64,000 nucleotides of DNA from Scilla litardierei (lineage: Eukaryota; Streptophyta; Magnoliopsida; Asparagales; Asparagaceae), in the NCBI GenBank assembly GCA_030789695.1, contig CM061140.1:83018422-83082421 (forward strand), in the 5' to 3' direction. The notes under the pieces were generated by a model. It was not told where the DNA came from, did not search any database, and was given only the letters and a program-made list of their open reading frames with translations. The translations under genes and the position numbers were made by a program. Of the stretch, positions 20,280 through 31,478 are shown piece by piece; position 1 is the stretch's first letter; the number at the start of each line of letters is the position of its first letter.

Positions 20280-23200
20280 GTGTGATTTTGGTGTGCACAT
20301 TTCCTGCACGAGTCCTCCTTGACTCAGGTGCATCGATGTGCATTATTTCTCAGAGCTTCGTGGACATGCATTCCTTGTCGACGTCCCCTCTTCCCAAGAG
20401 TTGGAATATCGTTACAGGGAATGGCGTGGTCTCGATGCATCTTGGCTGCGATTCTTGCTCGTTGGTGGTCTGTGGACATGAGCTTTACGCTGATTTCATT
20501 GTCCACGACATCATCAACTATGATGCGGTCCTTGGGATGGATTGGCTTGCGATCTTCTATGCTACGATCGACTGTCGGAAGAAGAAGGTGGTGTTCGAGA
20601 TTCCCGAACACCCAGTATTTGAGTTCTGCCGGGATAGCAGTTCGCTTGGTCCTGTTAGATTTCGGGCCAGTCCGGTGGAGGCTGTGGCTATGCAGATGGA
20701 GCTGGAGAGGCCAGCGGTTGTGCGGGATTTTGATGACGTCTTCCCTGAGGAGATGTCTAGTTTGCCACCTGATCGAGCCTTAGAATTTTCTATTGATCTT
20801 GTTCCGGGAGCGCAGCCGATTTCAAAGGCGCCTTATCGTATGGCACCCGCCGAGTTGGAGGAATTGAGGAAGCAGCTGGATGAGCTTTTGCAGAAGGGTT
20901 ATATCAATCCTAGTGTGTCTCTGTGGGGAGTACCAGTGCTACTGGTGAAGAAGAATGATGGTTCACGTCGCATGTGCGTGGACTATCGGGAGTTGAATGC
21001 GGTGACCATTAAGAATAAATACTCGTTGCCTCGCATCGATGATATTTTTGATCAGCTTGGAGGTTCGAGGGTGTTTTCTAAATTGGATTTGAGGAGTGGT
21101 TACCATCAGTTGAAGGTGAAGAAGGGAGATGTTCCGAAGACAGCGTTCAGGACGAAGTATGGACACTATGAGTTTGTGGTTATGCCTTTCGGCGTAACTA
21201 ACGCACCCGCAGTTTTCATGAATCTGATGAACCTGATTTTCTACGACTTCTTGGATAAGTTTGTCGTTATCTTTATTGACGACATTCTGATATATTCGAG
21301 GTCGGAGGAAGAGCATGCATCGCACTTGAGGACGGTGTTGGAGATTTTGAGGAAGCATCGGTTGTATGCTAAGTTTTCAAAGTGCGAGTTTTGGCTGGAT
21401 AGAGTTGCTTTTCTTGGGCATGTGGTGACTGGAGATGGTATTTCAGTGGATCCCGAGAAGATTAGGGCCATCAGAGAGTGGCCTGTTCCGTCGTCTGCGT
21501 CCGAGATTCGGAGTTTCCTTGGACTTGCTGGTTACTATCGGTGCTTCATTAAGGACTTTTTCCGTATTGCTGAGCCGATGACCAGATTGACTCGGAAGGA
21601 TGTTGTTTTTGTTTGGTCGGGTGATTGTGAGAATGCTTTTGGTGTTCTGAGGGAGAGGTTGACGACTGCCCCTATTCTTGTTGTGCCTGATCGCAACGGT
21701 GGATTTGAGGTCTTTTACGATGCTTCTGGCAAGGGCCTCGGTTGCGTTTTGCATCAGCACGGGCATGTAGTGGCTTATGCGTCTCGTCAGCTCAAGGTTC
21801 ATGAGAAGAATTACCCGACGCATGATTTGGAGTTGGCTGCCGTTGTGTTTGCGCTCAAGATTTGGAGGCACTTCCTGCTGAGTGAGAAAGTGAAGATTTT
21901 CACCGATCACAAAAGCTTGAAGTATATTTTTACTCAGAAGGAGATCAACATGCGACAGCGTCGATGGTTGGAGCTCATGGCAGATTATGAGATTGATTTG
22001 CAGTATCACCCTGGCAAGGTGAATGTGGTTCCTGATGCGCTGAGTAGGCTTCCAGCGGTGATGTTGTTGACCTCGCAGTGGAGATTGCAGCAGGATTTCT
22101 GCGAGTCTGGGATTGAGGTTGTTCTTCCTGGGGAGGTTTCTTCGTTGATGTGTATGCATATACAGTCGACGATCATGGATCGGATTAAGGTTGGCCAGGT
22201 TGGAGATCCGAAGTTGGTTAAGATTCGGGAGCAGGTGGAAGCCGGTCTGCGGACTGACTTTTTGATTCATAAGGATGGCTCGCTGAGGTTTGGAGCCAGG
22301 TTGTGTGTGCCAGCTGGGGATATTAGAGAGGAGTTGATGGTGGAGGCACATAGTTAGCCGTATTCTGTGCATCCTGGTGACACCAAGATGTACCAGGATC
22401 TTCGTCTGAACTATTGGTGGCATGGCATGAAGAGGAGTGTGGCTCGGAGTGTAGCCAAGTGTTTGGTTTGCCAGCAAGTGAAGGCGGAGCATCAGCGTAC
22501 GGCCGGGTTGCTACAACCGATTCCGATTCCGGAGTGGAAGTGGCAACACATCACTATGGATTTCGTGACTGGACTACCTCGGAGTCCGAAGTAGAATGAC
22601 GCGATTTGGGTGATCGTAGATCGATTGACCAAATCCGCGCACTTTATTCCATTCCGAGTGGGACAGTCTACTGAGGCGCTAGCGAGGAGATATATGGAGG
22701 AGGTTGTGCGACTTCATGGAGTCCCCGTGAGTATCGTGTCGGACAGAGACACGAGGTTCACATCTCAGTTCTGGCAGAGTTTGCAGAAGAGTTTGGGTAC
22801 GCGTCTGAGTTTCAGCACGGCGTACCATCCGGAGACGGATGGCCAGTCCGAGAGGACGATTCAGATTTTGGAAGACATGCTGATGGCGTGCATGTTGGAT
22901 TTCAAGGGTTCGTGGGAGGACCATCTACATCTGGTAGAGTTTTCTTACAACAACAGCTTCCAGGCGAGTATTGGCATGGCGCCTTTTGCCGCTCTTTATG
23001 GGAGGAAATGTCGATCGCCATTGAGTTGGGATGACGTTGGTGATCGGGAGCTGTTGGGACCTGAGATGATTGTGGAGGCTGTGGATGTTGTCAGGAACAT
23101 TCGGGAGAGGTTGAGAATTTCTCAGGACCGTTATAAGCATTGGACGGATGCTAAACGTCGTCCTTTGGAGTTTCAGCCGGGCGACCATGTGTTCTTGAAG

Positions 23201-23602
23201 ATTTCCCCGAATCGTGGTGTGATTCGCTTTGGGAAGCGAGGGAAGTTGAGCCCGCGATACATTGGACCGTTTGACATTCTGGAGAGAGTTGGCGAGGTAG
23301 CCTACTGCTTAGCCTTGCCGCCATCTTTGGAGGGAGTTCACAATGTTTTCCATGTGTCGCAGCTTCGTCGATACATTAGCGATCCATCTCATGCTGTGGA
23401 TTTCTCGGAGATTACCGTTCGCCCCGATATGACGTATGACCAGCATCCAGTGCAGATTCTGGACAGGCGTCAGAAGTCACTTCGGAACAAGGTTGTCAAT
23501 CTTGTGAGGGTGATGTGGCGACACGGCTCGCTCGGAGAGTCTACTTGGGAGAATGAGGATGAGATGCGAGAGCGTTTCCCACTTTCGTTTCCGGACACGT
23601 GA
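20280..23602 (+). pseudogene. pol: Element C pol, two nonsense codons, otherwise intact
   Basis: Counted from 20282: protease DSGAS at about residues 14-18; RT with VDYRELN near 235 and catalytic FIDD near 331; RNase H with [12 protein letters not shown] and [10 protein letters not shown]; integrase zinc region with HPG, WWHGM and CLVCQQ; catalytic [15 protein letters not shown] and GQSERT; a chromodomain-like tail around 23420-23590 with QILDRRQK and STWENEDEM. Stops are TAG at 22355 (TCG in A) and TAG at 22592 (CAG in A). The 71-bp integrase insertion of A is absent at 22699/22700. The product would process Gag-Pol, copy the RNA and integrate the cDNA; the tail may direct integration to chromatin. 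Confidence 0.95.
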
Positions 23603-23637
23603 GTGTTGGGAAATTCCGAGGACGGAATTTTTCTTAA

Positions 23638-23648
23638 GTTGGGAAGGA
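23638..23648 (+). other. Polypurine tract of element C
   Basis: GTTGGGAAGGA directly before the 3' LTR start TGTAACGATT. Confidence 0.75.
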
Positions 23649-23961
23649 TGTAACGATTGGTTTTCATGTATCTGGATTTATTATATTATATTATATGTTT
23701 TGATGGATTTTTCTCCTTATATGTGGTTATCGTCTCCGTAACTTCCGTTTTCGATCGTTTCGTTGTGATTTTCTAGCTTCTTCTTTAGAATCGTCGATTT
23801 CGGGGTAAGTCATTCGTGACGGGCTTCATATCGGTCATATCTTATTGTTAGATCAAGCCTAGGAGTCTTAGGAATCGATCCCGGAGCTTCGCGCTCCATT
23901 TCGGAACTTTTAGTGCACATTAGCCGGTATAAGAAGGGGCACCGACCGACTAGATGACGAT

Positions 23962-24337
23962 CCAGTCGGTCGGAAAACCTTCTTGAACCGACTAGTGGGC
24001 TTTGTAAAAATGTTCAGAAGCTACTGTTTATCGTTAGTCGGTCTAAGAACGTTGGTTGACCGACTAGGTTGCAAACTAGTCGGTCGGCAATGCTTCTTTA
24101 ACCGACTAACTCATTATCTATTTTTGACACTACTTACTGTTTACTCTTAGTCGGTCTAAGTTCATCTTCCGACCGACTAGTTGTCAAACTAGTCGGTTAA
24201 GTTTTGTACTCAGACCGACTAACTCTTGGTTCAGGTTTTCGACTGGAGCTACTGTTTACACTTAGTCGGTCTGCGTTGGTCGACCGACCGACTAGTTCTC
24301 AAACTAGTCGGTCAACAGTTGTTCTTTGACCGACTAA
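23962..24337 (+). promoter_or_regulatory. Stem-loop array in C 3' LTR
   Basis: Second copy of the seven-unit AGTCGGT/ACCGACT array. TATA-like box follows at 24382-24389. Confidence 0.85.
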
Positions 24338-25658
24338 GCAGTGCAGGAAACCCTAGTTTTGCCCTAGCCGCCACCAAACCCTATAAATACCCCTCCAAAC
24401 GTTTTCTTCTTCTTTCTCACGACCTAAAACCCTAGTTTCTCCCCCATTGAGCCCCCTTCCTCCTCAAACCCTCATTCCTTCATCCCAAGCTCATCCTCCA
24501 TCATCCAAACCCTCCCTTAACACATTCTACCTCTCATCTTCCCCAAATCTCCATCAAATCCCCAAAATCCACATCAAAACCCATTTCTCCAGATTTTCCC
24601 CAACTTTTCCAGATCTGAACCCTAGGTTCCCCGGAGCGTTTCTTCCATTGCCGCGCTTGCTCGGCATCATCCTTCCGCTTCCGATACGGTAATAAAACGA
24701 TCTCTTAATGTTTTCATAACCATTGTGTTTTTGTGAAACCCTAATGAAATGAATGTTGTTTTGATGATTGTTTCTCCATAACAGCGACCTCCCCGTAGAT
24801 TAGCGTCTGTGGGACGAACCCTCGTTGATCGTCATCCTCGGTGCTAGGCAAGTGAACTTGCCACTTAGGGTTTTGGGCCATGTCTTAGGCCATTTGCGTG
24901 TTGTAGGCGTAAAGAGACTAGGCGACGAAATGATACTCGCCTAGGCGCAAATTTAGGACTAGCTTGACAACAAAGCTAGATCCGACATTCATCATGTTGC
25001 ACAACTACCATGCCATGTTTAATTTCAATTACCGGTACGCGAACTAATTGTCATGTCATTGCATTCTTTGAATGTTCCCGTGATTGCGAAGCACGCGCTA
25101 CACTACTTGTACTTCCTGGCTCGTGACCAGAAGCGAGCATAATGAGTTGCTAACCCCAACGCTCGATATTGAATTGTGAACTAGGAAAACAAGCTCCCGT
25201 GCGGGGCAACCCTGGCTCATTTACTGGGCTCATGTACAGGGACCCTGGCTTGTTTACGTGTGGGATGGGGTAAGAGTTAAGCGATCATTCAACTGGGAGT
25301 CTGCCCGATCAGCAACTTCAGTTGTAAGGCGTAAACTCTGGGTTCTGGGGTAGTGTTAAGCGGACAATCAGTGTGAATGCACAACATTTCAGCTGTAAGG
25401 CGTAAACATCTACAAACAACTTGAAACGTGACTAGTGAAATGATTGAGATTGTTAGTAGCTTGGCTACTCTTGACTCGTCCCGATAATTGTTCTCTTGTA
25501 CTTATTGCTTCACCATGTCTTACTTGTGCACTCATGTTATAACTGCCATGTCATGCATGCTATAACTGTTAGGTTGTTAGTTTGCCTCACTTTCAGTTTT
25601 CCTTGCCCAAGTCTTTTAGACTTGCTGACATATGCCCCTTTACTCTTTTGGGTGACAC

Positions 25659-25766
25659 ATGTTAGACCCTGAGCCTGAGTACATTGTTGAGGACGAGGTG
25701 TTTGCTGACGCCGAGCCCGTGCCTGTGTTTGGCGAGGAGTACGTGGACACTGGGGACCAGTCCTAG
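25659..25766 (+). CDS. Short acidic frame in C 3' LTR, 35 codons
   Basis: Full-length version of the acidic frame (MLDPEPEYIVEDE start, VDTGDQS end), matching the 35-codon length in element A. Confidence 0.4.
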   Translation: MLDPEPEYIVEDEVFADAEPVPVFGEEYVDTGDQS

Positions 25767-26119
25767 TGCCTTCGTTGAGCTTTTCTCTTTTGTTATAGAC
25801 TGCTATTTTGTTGTCGGTGCGTGGCACCAATACTATGTTACGTTGTTCCTCTTGTTGGCCTTGTTCCGGGCCTTTAGACTCTTTCTTTTAGCCTGGTGGC
25901 TTTTCTGGATGTTGAACTTAATTTTCATGTTGGACAATTTATGAGATATGAGATTTATTTCTGTCTCTCCTTGTGTTATTATTGTTGTTCCGTTTGTGGT
26001 TACAGGGACCTGCTTATGTTTTATTGACGCTTATCGGGTTTGGGGCTTCACAGCTCCACTCCCGTGCGGACCTTCTCACGTCTCGCCTCCATTTTACGGA
26101 AGCGGGTCGTGACAAGATG

Positions 26120-27506
26120 CGAAGTTGAAGAAGATTCGTGAGCAGACAGAAGCCGGACTTCGTAATGATTTCTGTGTTCATGAAGATGGATCTTTGCATT
26201 TTGGGAGCAGGATCTGTGTGCCATCAGGTAACATTCGGGATGAACTGTTGAAGGAAGCTCATAGCTCACCTTATTCTATCCATCCCGGAGGCACCAAAAT
26301 GTATCGTGATCTATGACAACATTTTTGGTGGCACGGCATGAGGTCTAGTGTGGCTAGAAGTGTAGCTTCATGTATGACATGTCAGCAAGTCAAGGCCGAA
26401 CATCAAAGAACGGCGGGACTTCTGCAACCTCTTCCAATTCCAGAGTGGAAGTGGCAACATGTGACGATGGATTTTGTAACTGGCTTACCTCACACTTCTC
26501 GAGGACATGATGCTATTTGGGTAATCGTTGACCGATTGACCAAATCAGCTCACTTCATACCTTTTCGAGTTGGCCAGTCAACAGACCATCTTGCTAAGAG
26601 ATATATGGAGGAAATTGTGAGGCTTCACGGAGTACCTGTAAGCATAGTCTCCGACCGTGACACAAGGTTTACGTCTCACTTTTGGAGAAGTTTACAGGCT
26701 AGCTTGGGAACTCAGCTGAGTTTCAGCACTGCATACCATCCACAGACAGACGGTCAGTCGGACAGGACAATTCAGATTCTAGAAGATATGCTGAGGGCGT
26801 GCATGCTGGATTCAAGGGTTCTTGGGACGAACATCTACATCTGGTAGAGTTCGCCTACAATAACAGTTATCAAGCCAGCATAGGCATGGCACCATTTGCA
26901 GCCTTATATGGAAGGAAGTGCTGATCTCCTCTCAGTTGGGATGATGTTGGAGATCGTGAATTGTTGGGCCCTGATATGATTGTTGAAACCATAGATGTTG
27001 TGAGAGTCGTCAGAGATAATCTTCGCATAGCTCAGGACCGTTACAAGCACTGGGCAGATGCAAAGAGACGACATTTGGAATTTCAGCCAGGAGAATGGGT
27101 ATTTTTGAAGATCTCGCCGACACGAGGGTTGATTCGTTTTGGAAGACGTGGGAAGCTAAGCCCAAGATATATCGGACCTTTTGAAGTTCTGGCTCGTGTT
27201 GGAGAAGTGGCTTACAGAATTGCTTTGCCAGCATCTCTTGAGGGAGTGCATAATGTGTTTCATATATCGCAACTCAGGAGATGTGTTGGAAATCCTGATC
27301 ATGTCGTCGACTTCTCTGAGATCGAAGTGCGACCAGACTTGACTTATGATCAGCAGCCTGTAGCCATTCTAGACCGGAGGCAGAAGATGCTGAGAAATAA
27401 TTCGATCAATCTAGTGAGGGTTATGTGGCACCGAGAGTCACCAGGGGAGTCTACCTGGGAACTCGAGGATGAGATGAAGGAGAAGTACCCTCACTTGTTT
27501 GTTTGA
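26120..27506 (+). pseudogene. pol: Element B pol, second part: integrase and chromodomain-like tail
   Basis: Continues B pol after element C; the codon split by the insertion reads on as GDAKLKKI. Zinc region HPGGTKMY, WWHGM and CMTCQQ; catalytic [23 protein letters not shown]. Breaks: TGA at 26314 (probably CGA), a one-base deletion near 26812 after CMLD, and TGA near 26922 (CGA expected by comparison with C). The tail AILDRRQKML...STWELEDEM ends at TGA 27504-27506. No integrase intron is present, as in C. Confidence 0.9.
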
Positions 27507-27588
27507 TGTAATTTTGTTTTTGTATATGATATGATGTATAGAAAGTTTTTCTCCCTTAATTTGAAATTCCGAGGGTGGAATTTATTTT
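27507..27588 (+). other. Short 3' non-coding stretch of B
   Basis: AT-rich, with TTGAAATTCCGAGGGTGGAATT, which resembles the AAATTCCGAGGACGGAATT-type stretch at the same place in C and A, just before the polypurine tract. Confidence 0.5.
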
Positions 27589-27601
27589 AAGGGGGGTAGG
27601 A
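27589..27601 (+). other. Polypurine tract of element B
   Basis: AAGGGGGGTAGGA directly before the 3' LTR. Confidence 0.8.
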
Positions 27602-30374
27602 TGTAATGACCCTAATTTCTATATACGCGTATTTGTACGTATTTTTGACGTAGATACGTCCGTATATTTTTGGGAAGTATGCCCATATTTTTCTTTTAAT
27701 TATTTGGTGTAGGAATTTATTTTAAAAGATTTTAAACTCATTACTTGAATTTAGTAAATGAGAGTATTTGGAGAAATACATGTATTTGGAGTGTATGAAG
27801 TATTTCTTCAAGTATTTTTAATTTCTTAAAATACAAAATCCAAAAATTTTCTTACCATGACAACACACCATGGTATGTGTCATGTTATTAGTAATAAGAG
27901 AACACTTGGCCTATTAGGTGTAAGGATGAGAGGGTTTTAGGGGAGACCTAAAAACTAGGCAAGAAAAACACAAAAAACACAAAAAAATCAAGAAAATCTC
28001 ATTCACTTCTCTCCATTTTCAGCTATGAACGAAATTTCTTGCCATATTCTCATTTTTTCTTGCTCCTCCTTGCTCCTCCCATCACCACCCCTTGCTCCTC
28101 CTACTCCACCACCAAAGTTCCCTTGTTTCTCATCATTCTAAACTCCAAAAATTAGCCCAAATCACCTCAAAAATCCAACAAATTAGAGACCAAAATTGGA
28201 GCTTGGAGAAGAAGCTAGGAGCTCTTTCATCAAGGAGAAGAAGGGCCCAAGATTTAATTTGGAGGACTTTTGCAAGGTAGGAATCCTAATTCCTTAGGTA
28301 GAATTTAGTTTAGGAATTGTTTTCTCATGAATTTAGTAAGTAAAATAATTAGGTGTTAAAAATTATGATGAGTTTCAAATGTTGAGTTAGTAAGCTAATA
28401 TTAGCAAATTTTAGTTTTTGCCATGATGCACATGTTAGTAAGAATCAACTTTTGTACTCATTTGTTGCATGAAGATTCTTGTAGTTTCAAATTAATGTGC
28501 TTAATCTCAGTTTAGCTTATTACTCAAGTTAATAATAGTAAATCATATTGTAAAATGGAGAGTATAAGAAATTTGTTAGCTTGCTAAAAATGATGCTAAC
28601 TGGTAGTTGTGATGTGTAGAGAATTGATCATTTGCTAGTTTCATTTTAATATAAAGTTGCAAGTGATGTAGTTGTATTTGTGTGTATTTGTGTGTGATAT
28701 ATATTTAATGTTATTTTTTAAGTTGGAATTAGGTTAAGGAGTTGCAATTATCATAATCTTATTCTCATGTTAGTATTGACATGTTAATTGTGGCTTTAAA
28801 ACATGTTAGAACTAGATTTTGTAAGAAAACTAGTTGTTGGAAATTTTGTGTGACAGAACAGTAACTTGTAAAATTCATAGAAAATAGTAGAAAAATCAGA
28901 AAAATAAAATTAAGGACACTACGAAAAACTAGAGAAAATTTCCTACAACTTTGAAGAGAGGCCGAGAGCCAATTCTGACTGCAATTAGGGTAACAGAGCC
29001 AATCTTTCTGGTGTAACAGTTTTGGACAGATTCTTGTGTTAACTTGTTAGGAATTTTAATGTTTTATTTTATCTTGAGTTGAAATTTATTAATGTTGATG
29101 ATACATCATTATATGCTCCTGAAATATGTTCCTATGTTGAAGTTTCATATGTCATGATTCATGTGGAATAATTATGATTATGAAAATTGTGTAAGTACGA
29201 AATGAAAACAGTAGTTGAAACCGTTAAAGAATCGTTGCTAAAAACAATGATGTATCATGTTTAAAATTGAGAGTGAGGTTGAGAGTTTGACATCGGAGTT
29301 CTCGGTCCATTCTTGAAATGGGTGAGACTCCAGATGTGGGTTTGGGGGAAACACGGATAAATGGTAGGTGTTAAGGAGCGGACGTAGTATGATTCTCACT
29401 CGCTTCATCAGTCCCGGAAGGGGGAATTGACTAGAGTTAGAGAGGCCGCCGGTGCGCTCGTGACGCACCTGGACGGTAAATGGTGGTTTTCTCCGTTTGT
29501 CCGACAGAAAAACCGAGATGATTCTCACTCCGGTACCTTGTCCAGTCGGGTACGGAGTTATGAGAGGCACCTCCAGTGCTCGTGTCGCTGGAGTGGTACT
29601 TCACCTACCCTGGGTGAAGTCCGCTCTCTTAGCAGCCTATGGTTTATCCGGGTTCCAAATACAGAATAACCATTTAATTTATTTAACTTAATCGTTTATT
29701 ACTTCAGTTTTGTTCACTGTTGTTTACTTTCGGCACTTATATTCTGTTTTTAATTTCTGCATAATATGTGATGATGTGACACCTGTAGTTAGGTAGTTAG
29801 TTGGGGAGACCAGTTCTAAACTGGGTTCTACTAGGGTGATTAGGAGTTCCTACTGGGTCACGCGTTGACGTGTCCCATCCCGTGGTTTACAGGTGCGAGT
29901 CCCGAGCAGTCTTCAGGTGTTCAGGAGCCGGAGGTCGGTGCCAGTGCTACCGAGGTAGAGCCTTCAGGAGATTTTGTACAGTTAGATTTCCCGGGGTTAG
30001 ACTAGTGGGTGTGTTGTACCGGGTGTGTACTTTGGTACTTTTGGGCTGGGGGTTTCTTTTTTTTTGTACCGCTTTTTTTGTACCCCCTTGTACAGTTGAT
30101 GTATGTATATATATGAATTTAAGTGATGTGATGTAACTTTTGTGTTGTTGCTTTTACTTTTCAGTACTGCGTTGTAAATTCTGTTGGAGCACTTTTCTTG
30201 TCTCTGTGTACTATTCCAGTGTTGTTGCAGTAGCCTGCTCATTTATTTATATTAAACCACAAAAGAAAAAAAAATACCTAGTAGTATTTAGATAAGTGGG
30301 CTTGAAGCCTGAGTCTGAATACTACGGCGACCTCGTTAGCTACGCCCCCGTACTTGGGTGAGCGGGGCGTGACA
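27602..30374 (+). repeat. Element B 3' LTR, complete
   Basis: 2773 bp, starts TGTAATGACC, ends GGGGCGTGACA. A leader donor GCAAG|GTAGGAAT (intron start 28277) and an acceptor TTTACAG|GTGCG (29892) are kept in both copies. Unlike A and C it has no AGTCGGT array. Confidence 0.95.
29895..30005 (+). CDS. Acidic frame in B 3' LTR, 36 residues
   Basis: Second copy of the 12639-12749 frame with five synonymous third-position differences and no amino-acid change. No ATG; it may be a downstream exon or not translated. Confidence 0.4.
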   Translation, partial: ASPEQSSGVQEPEVGASATEVEPSGDFVQLDFPGLD

Positions 30375-30454
30375 CAAACCGCTAGGTTTTGATTTTTTCC
30401 CAAAGAATTTCAAAGAATTTTTGAGATCCAACAGATATTCAAAGATTTCATGAG
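30375..30454. other. Host stretch between B and E
   Basis: 80 bases of AT-rich sequence with AAAGAATTT twice. It continues at 37920 on the far side of element E, with atgag duplicated. No gene seen. Confidence 0.6.
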
Positions 30455-31419
30455 TGTTACGCCTATTTGACCGAGACCCAAAAGACACGAGCCCAGGAGC
30501 CCGACTACTGATCAAGAGCACATCTGCATCCTCAAAAGCCCATTCTGCAAAGGCCCTACAAGGGACCCTCTCGAACGTCGATCCGATCCGGTCCCAATAA
30601 CCCGTTGGTCACTCGCCCACTCCTGCGAAAACCACTCCCCCAGACGCGCGACCACTAAATAGCGATAATGGGGAGGTGCTGGCAGGGCGGAGAGAGCGGC
30701 GGCGAGGGAGGACTGATGGGGCACGATCGATGGCGGGCGTGGGACGTGGGCCAGAGGCAATCACGCTGGGAGCTCTACAAAAGGGCCAGGAAGACGACGA
30801 AGAAAGGGACCGCATCTCAGGTAACAAAACCTAAGGTACTCCATCAACGACCTCGTTCCCCCAATTCATCTCCTTCCTCCCCCGCTCGCGCCGAGAGACG
30901 CCGTTACGATCTCCTCACGAGTCGAACCGTCTCCGCCGGGCCTCCTTTCTCAGATCTCTATCTGACTTAGGCATCGGAGGGGATTTGGCCGGAACCAAGG
31001 TCCGGCCCCCTGACGAGCGTTCTCGTCTACGCAGGTGGACATCTGATCAACGGGCCGAGGCTACCCCTCGACCCTCTCCGACCACTCGATCAACTGGATA
31101 GTGAGGCTTCCCCTCACCGTCAGCCTGCCGAGGCCGAGCACGCCCTACCGAGGCCGAGCGTCTTAGTCGGGTCCGAGACTCCCCCTCGCCACCCGTCGGC
31201 CGTGCATCTACCCGGGCGACTGAGGCTACCCCTCGTCCCCCTTCTAGCCGAGGCCGAGCGCGTCTATCCGAGGCCGAGCGTCTTAACCAGGGCCGAGGCT
31301 TCCCCTCGCCCCTTCTGCACCAATTCGAAGCCCCCCAAGGGACCCAAAGCGGGCCCCTTGACCACGTTGACTGGGTTCTCCACGGTCAACGCTTTGTAGT
31401 GAGAAAACACTCTGAAACA
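30455..31419 (+). repeat. Element E 5' LTR
   Basis: Starts TGTTACGCCT and ends CTCTGAAACA. The right half repeats the motif GAGGCCGAGC many times. Confidence 0.95.
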
Positions 31420-31421
31420 TC

Positions 31422-31439
31422 TGGCGCCGTCTGTGGGAA
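31422..31439 (+). other. Primer-binding site of E
   Basis: TGGCGCCGTCTGTGGGAA two bases after the LTR, the form common in Tat-lineage elements. Confidence 0.85.
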
Positions 31440-31478
31440 CCTGAAAATCATCCCACAAAACAGAAAACCACACCAACA

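Larger units (their letters stand above)
16432..26114 (+). mobile_element. Element C: Ty3/gypsy chromovirus of the A family, nested in B
   Basis: Full-length plus-strand element with LTRs of about 2461 and 2466 bp. The duplication agatg lies at 16427-16431 and 26115-26119, and B pol reads on in frame across the empty site. LTRs are nearly identical, so insertion was recent and later than that of B. It is a close relative of A by LTR and protein sequence. Gag has four and pol two nonsense codons but no frameshift was seen, so the reading frames are otherwise conserved. Confidence 0.97.
23649..26114 (+). repeat. Element C 3' LTR
   Basis: Starts TGTAACGATT, ends CGGGTCGTGACA. Nearly identical to the 5' LTR with single-base changes and small indels. 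Confidence 0.96.
10989..30374 (+). mobile_element. Element B: Ty3/gypsy chromovirus, 5'-truncated, hosting element C
   Basis: A plus-strand chromovirus related to A and C but clearly more divergent. Its 3' LTR (27602-30374) is complete; the 5' LTR begins only at the position matching 28243. Gag, the gag-pol intron and pol follow the same order as in A and C. Element C interrupts pol between 16431 and 26115, duplicating agatg. No duplication can be found for B because its left end is missing. Several frameshifts and nonsense codons make it inactive. Confidence 0.9.
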
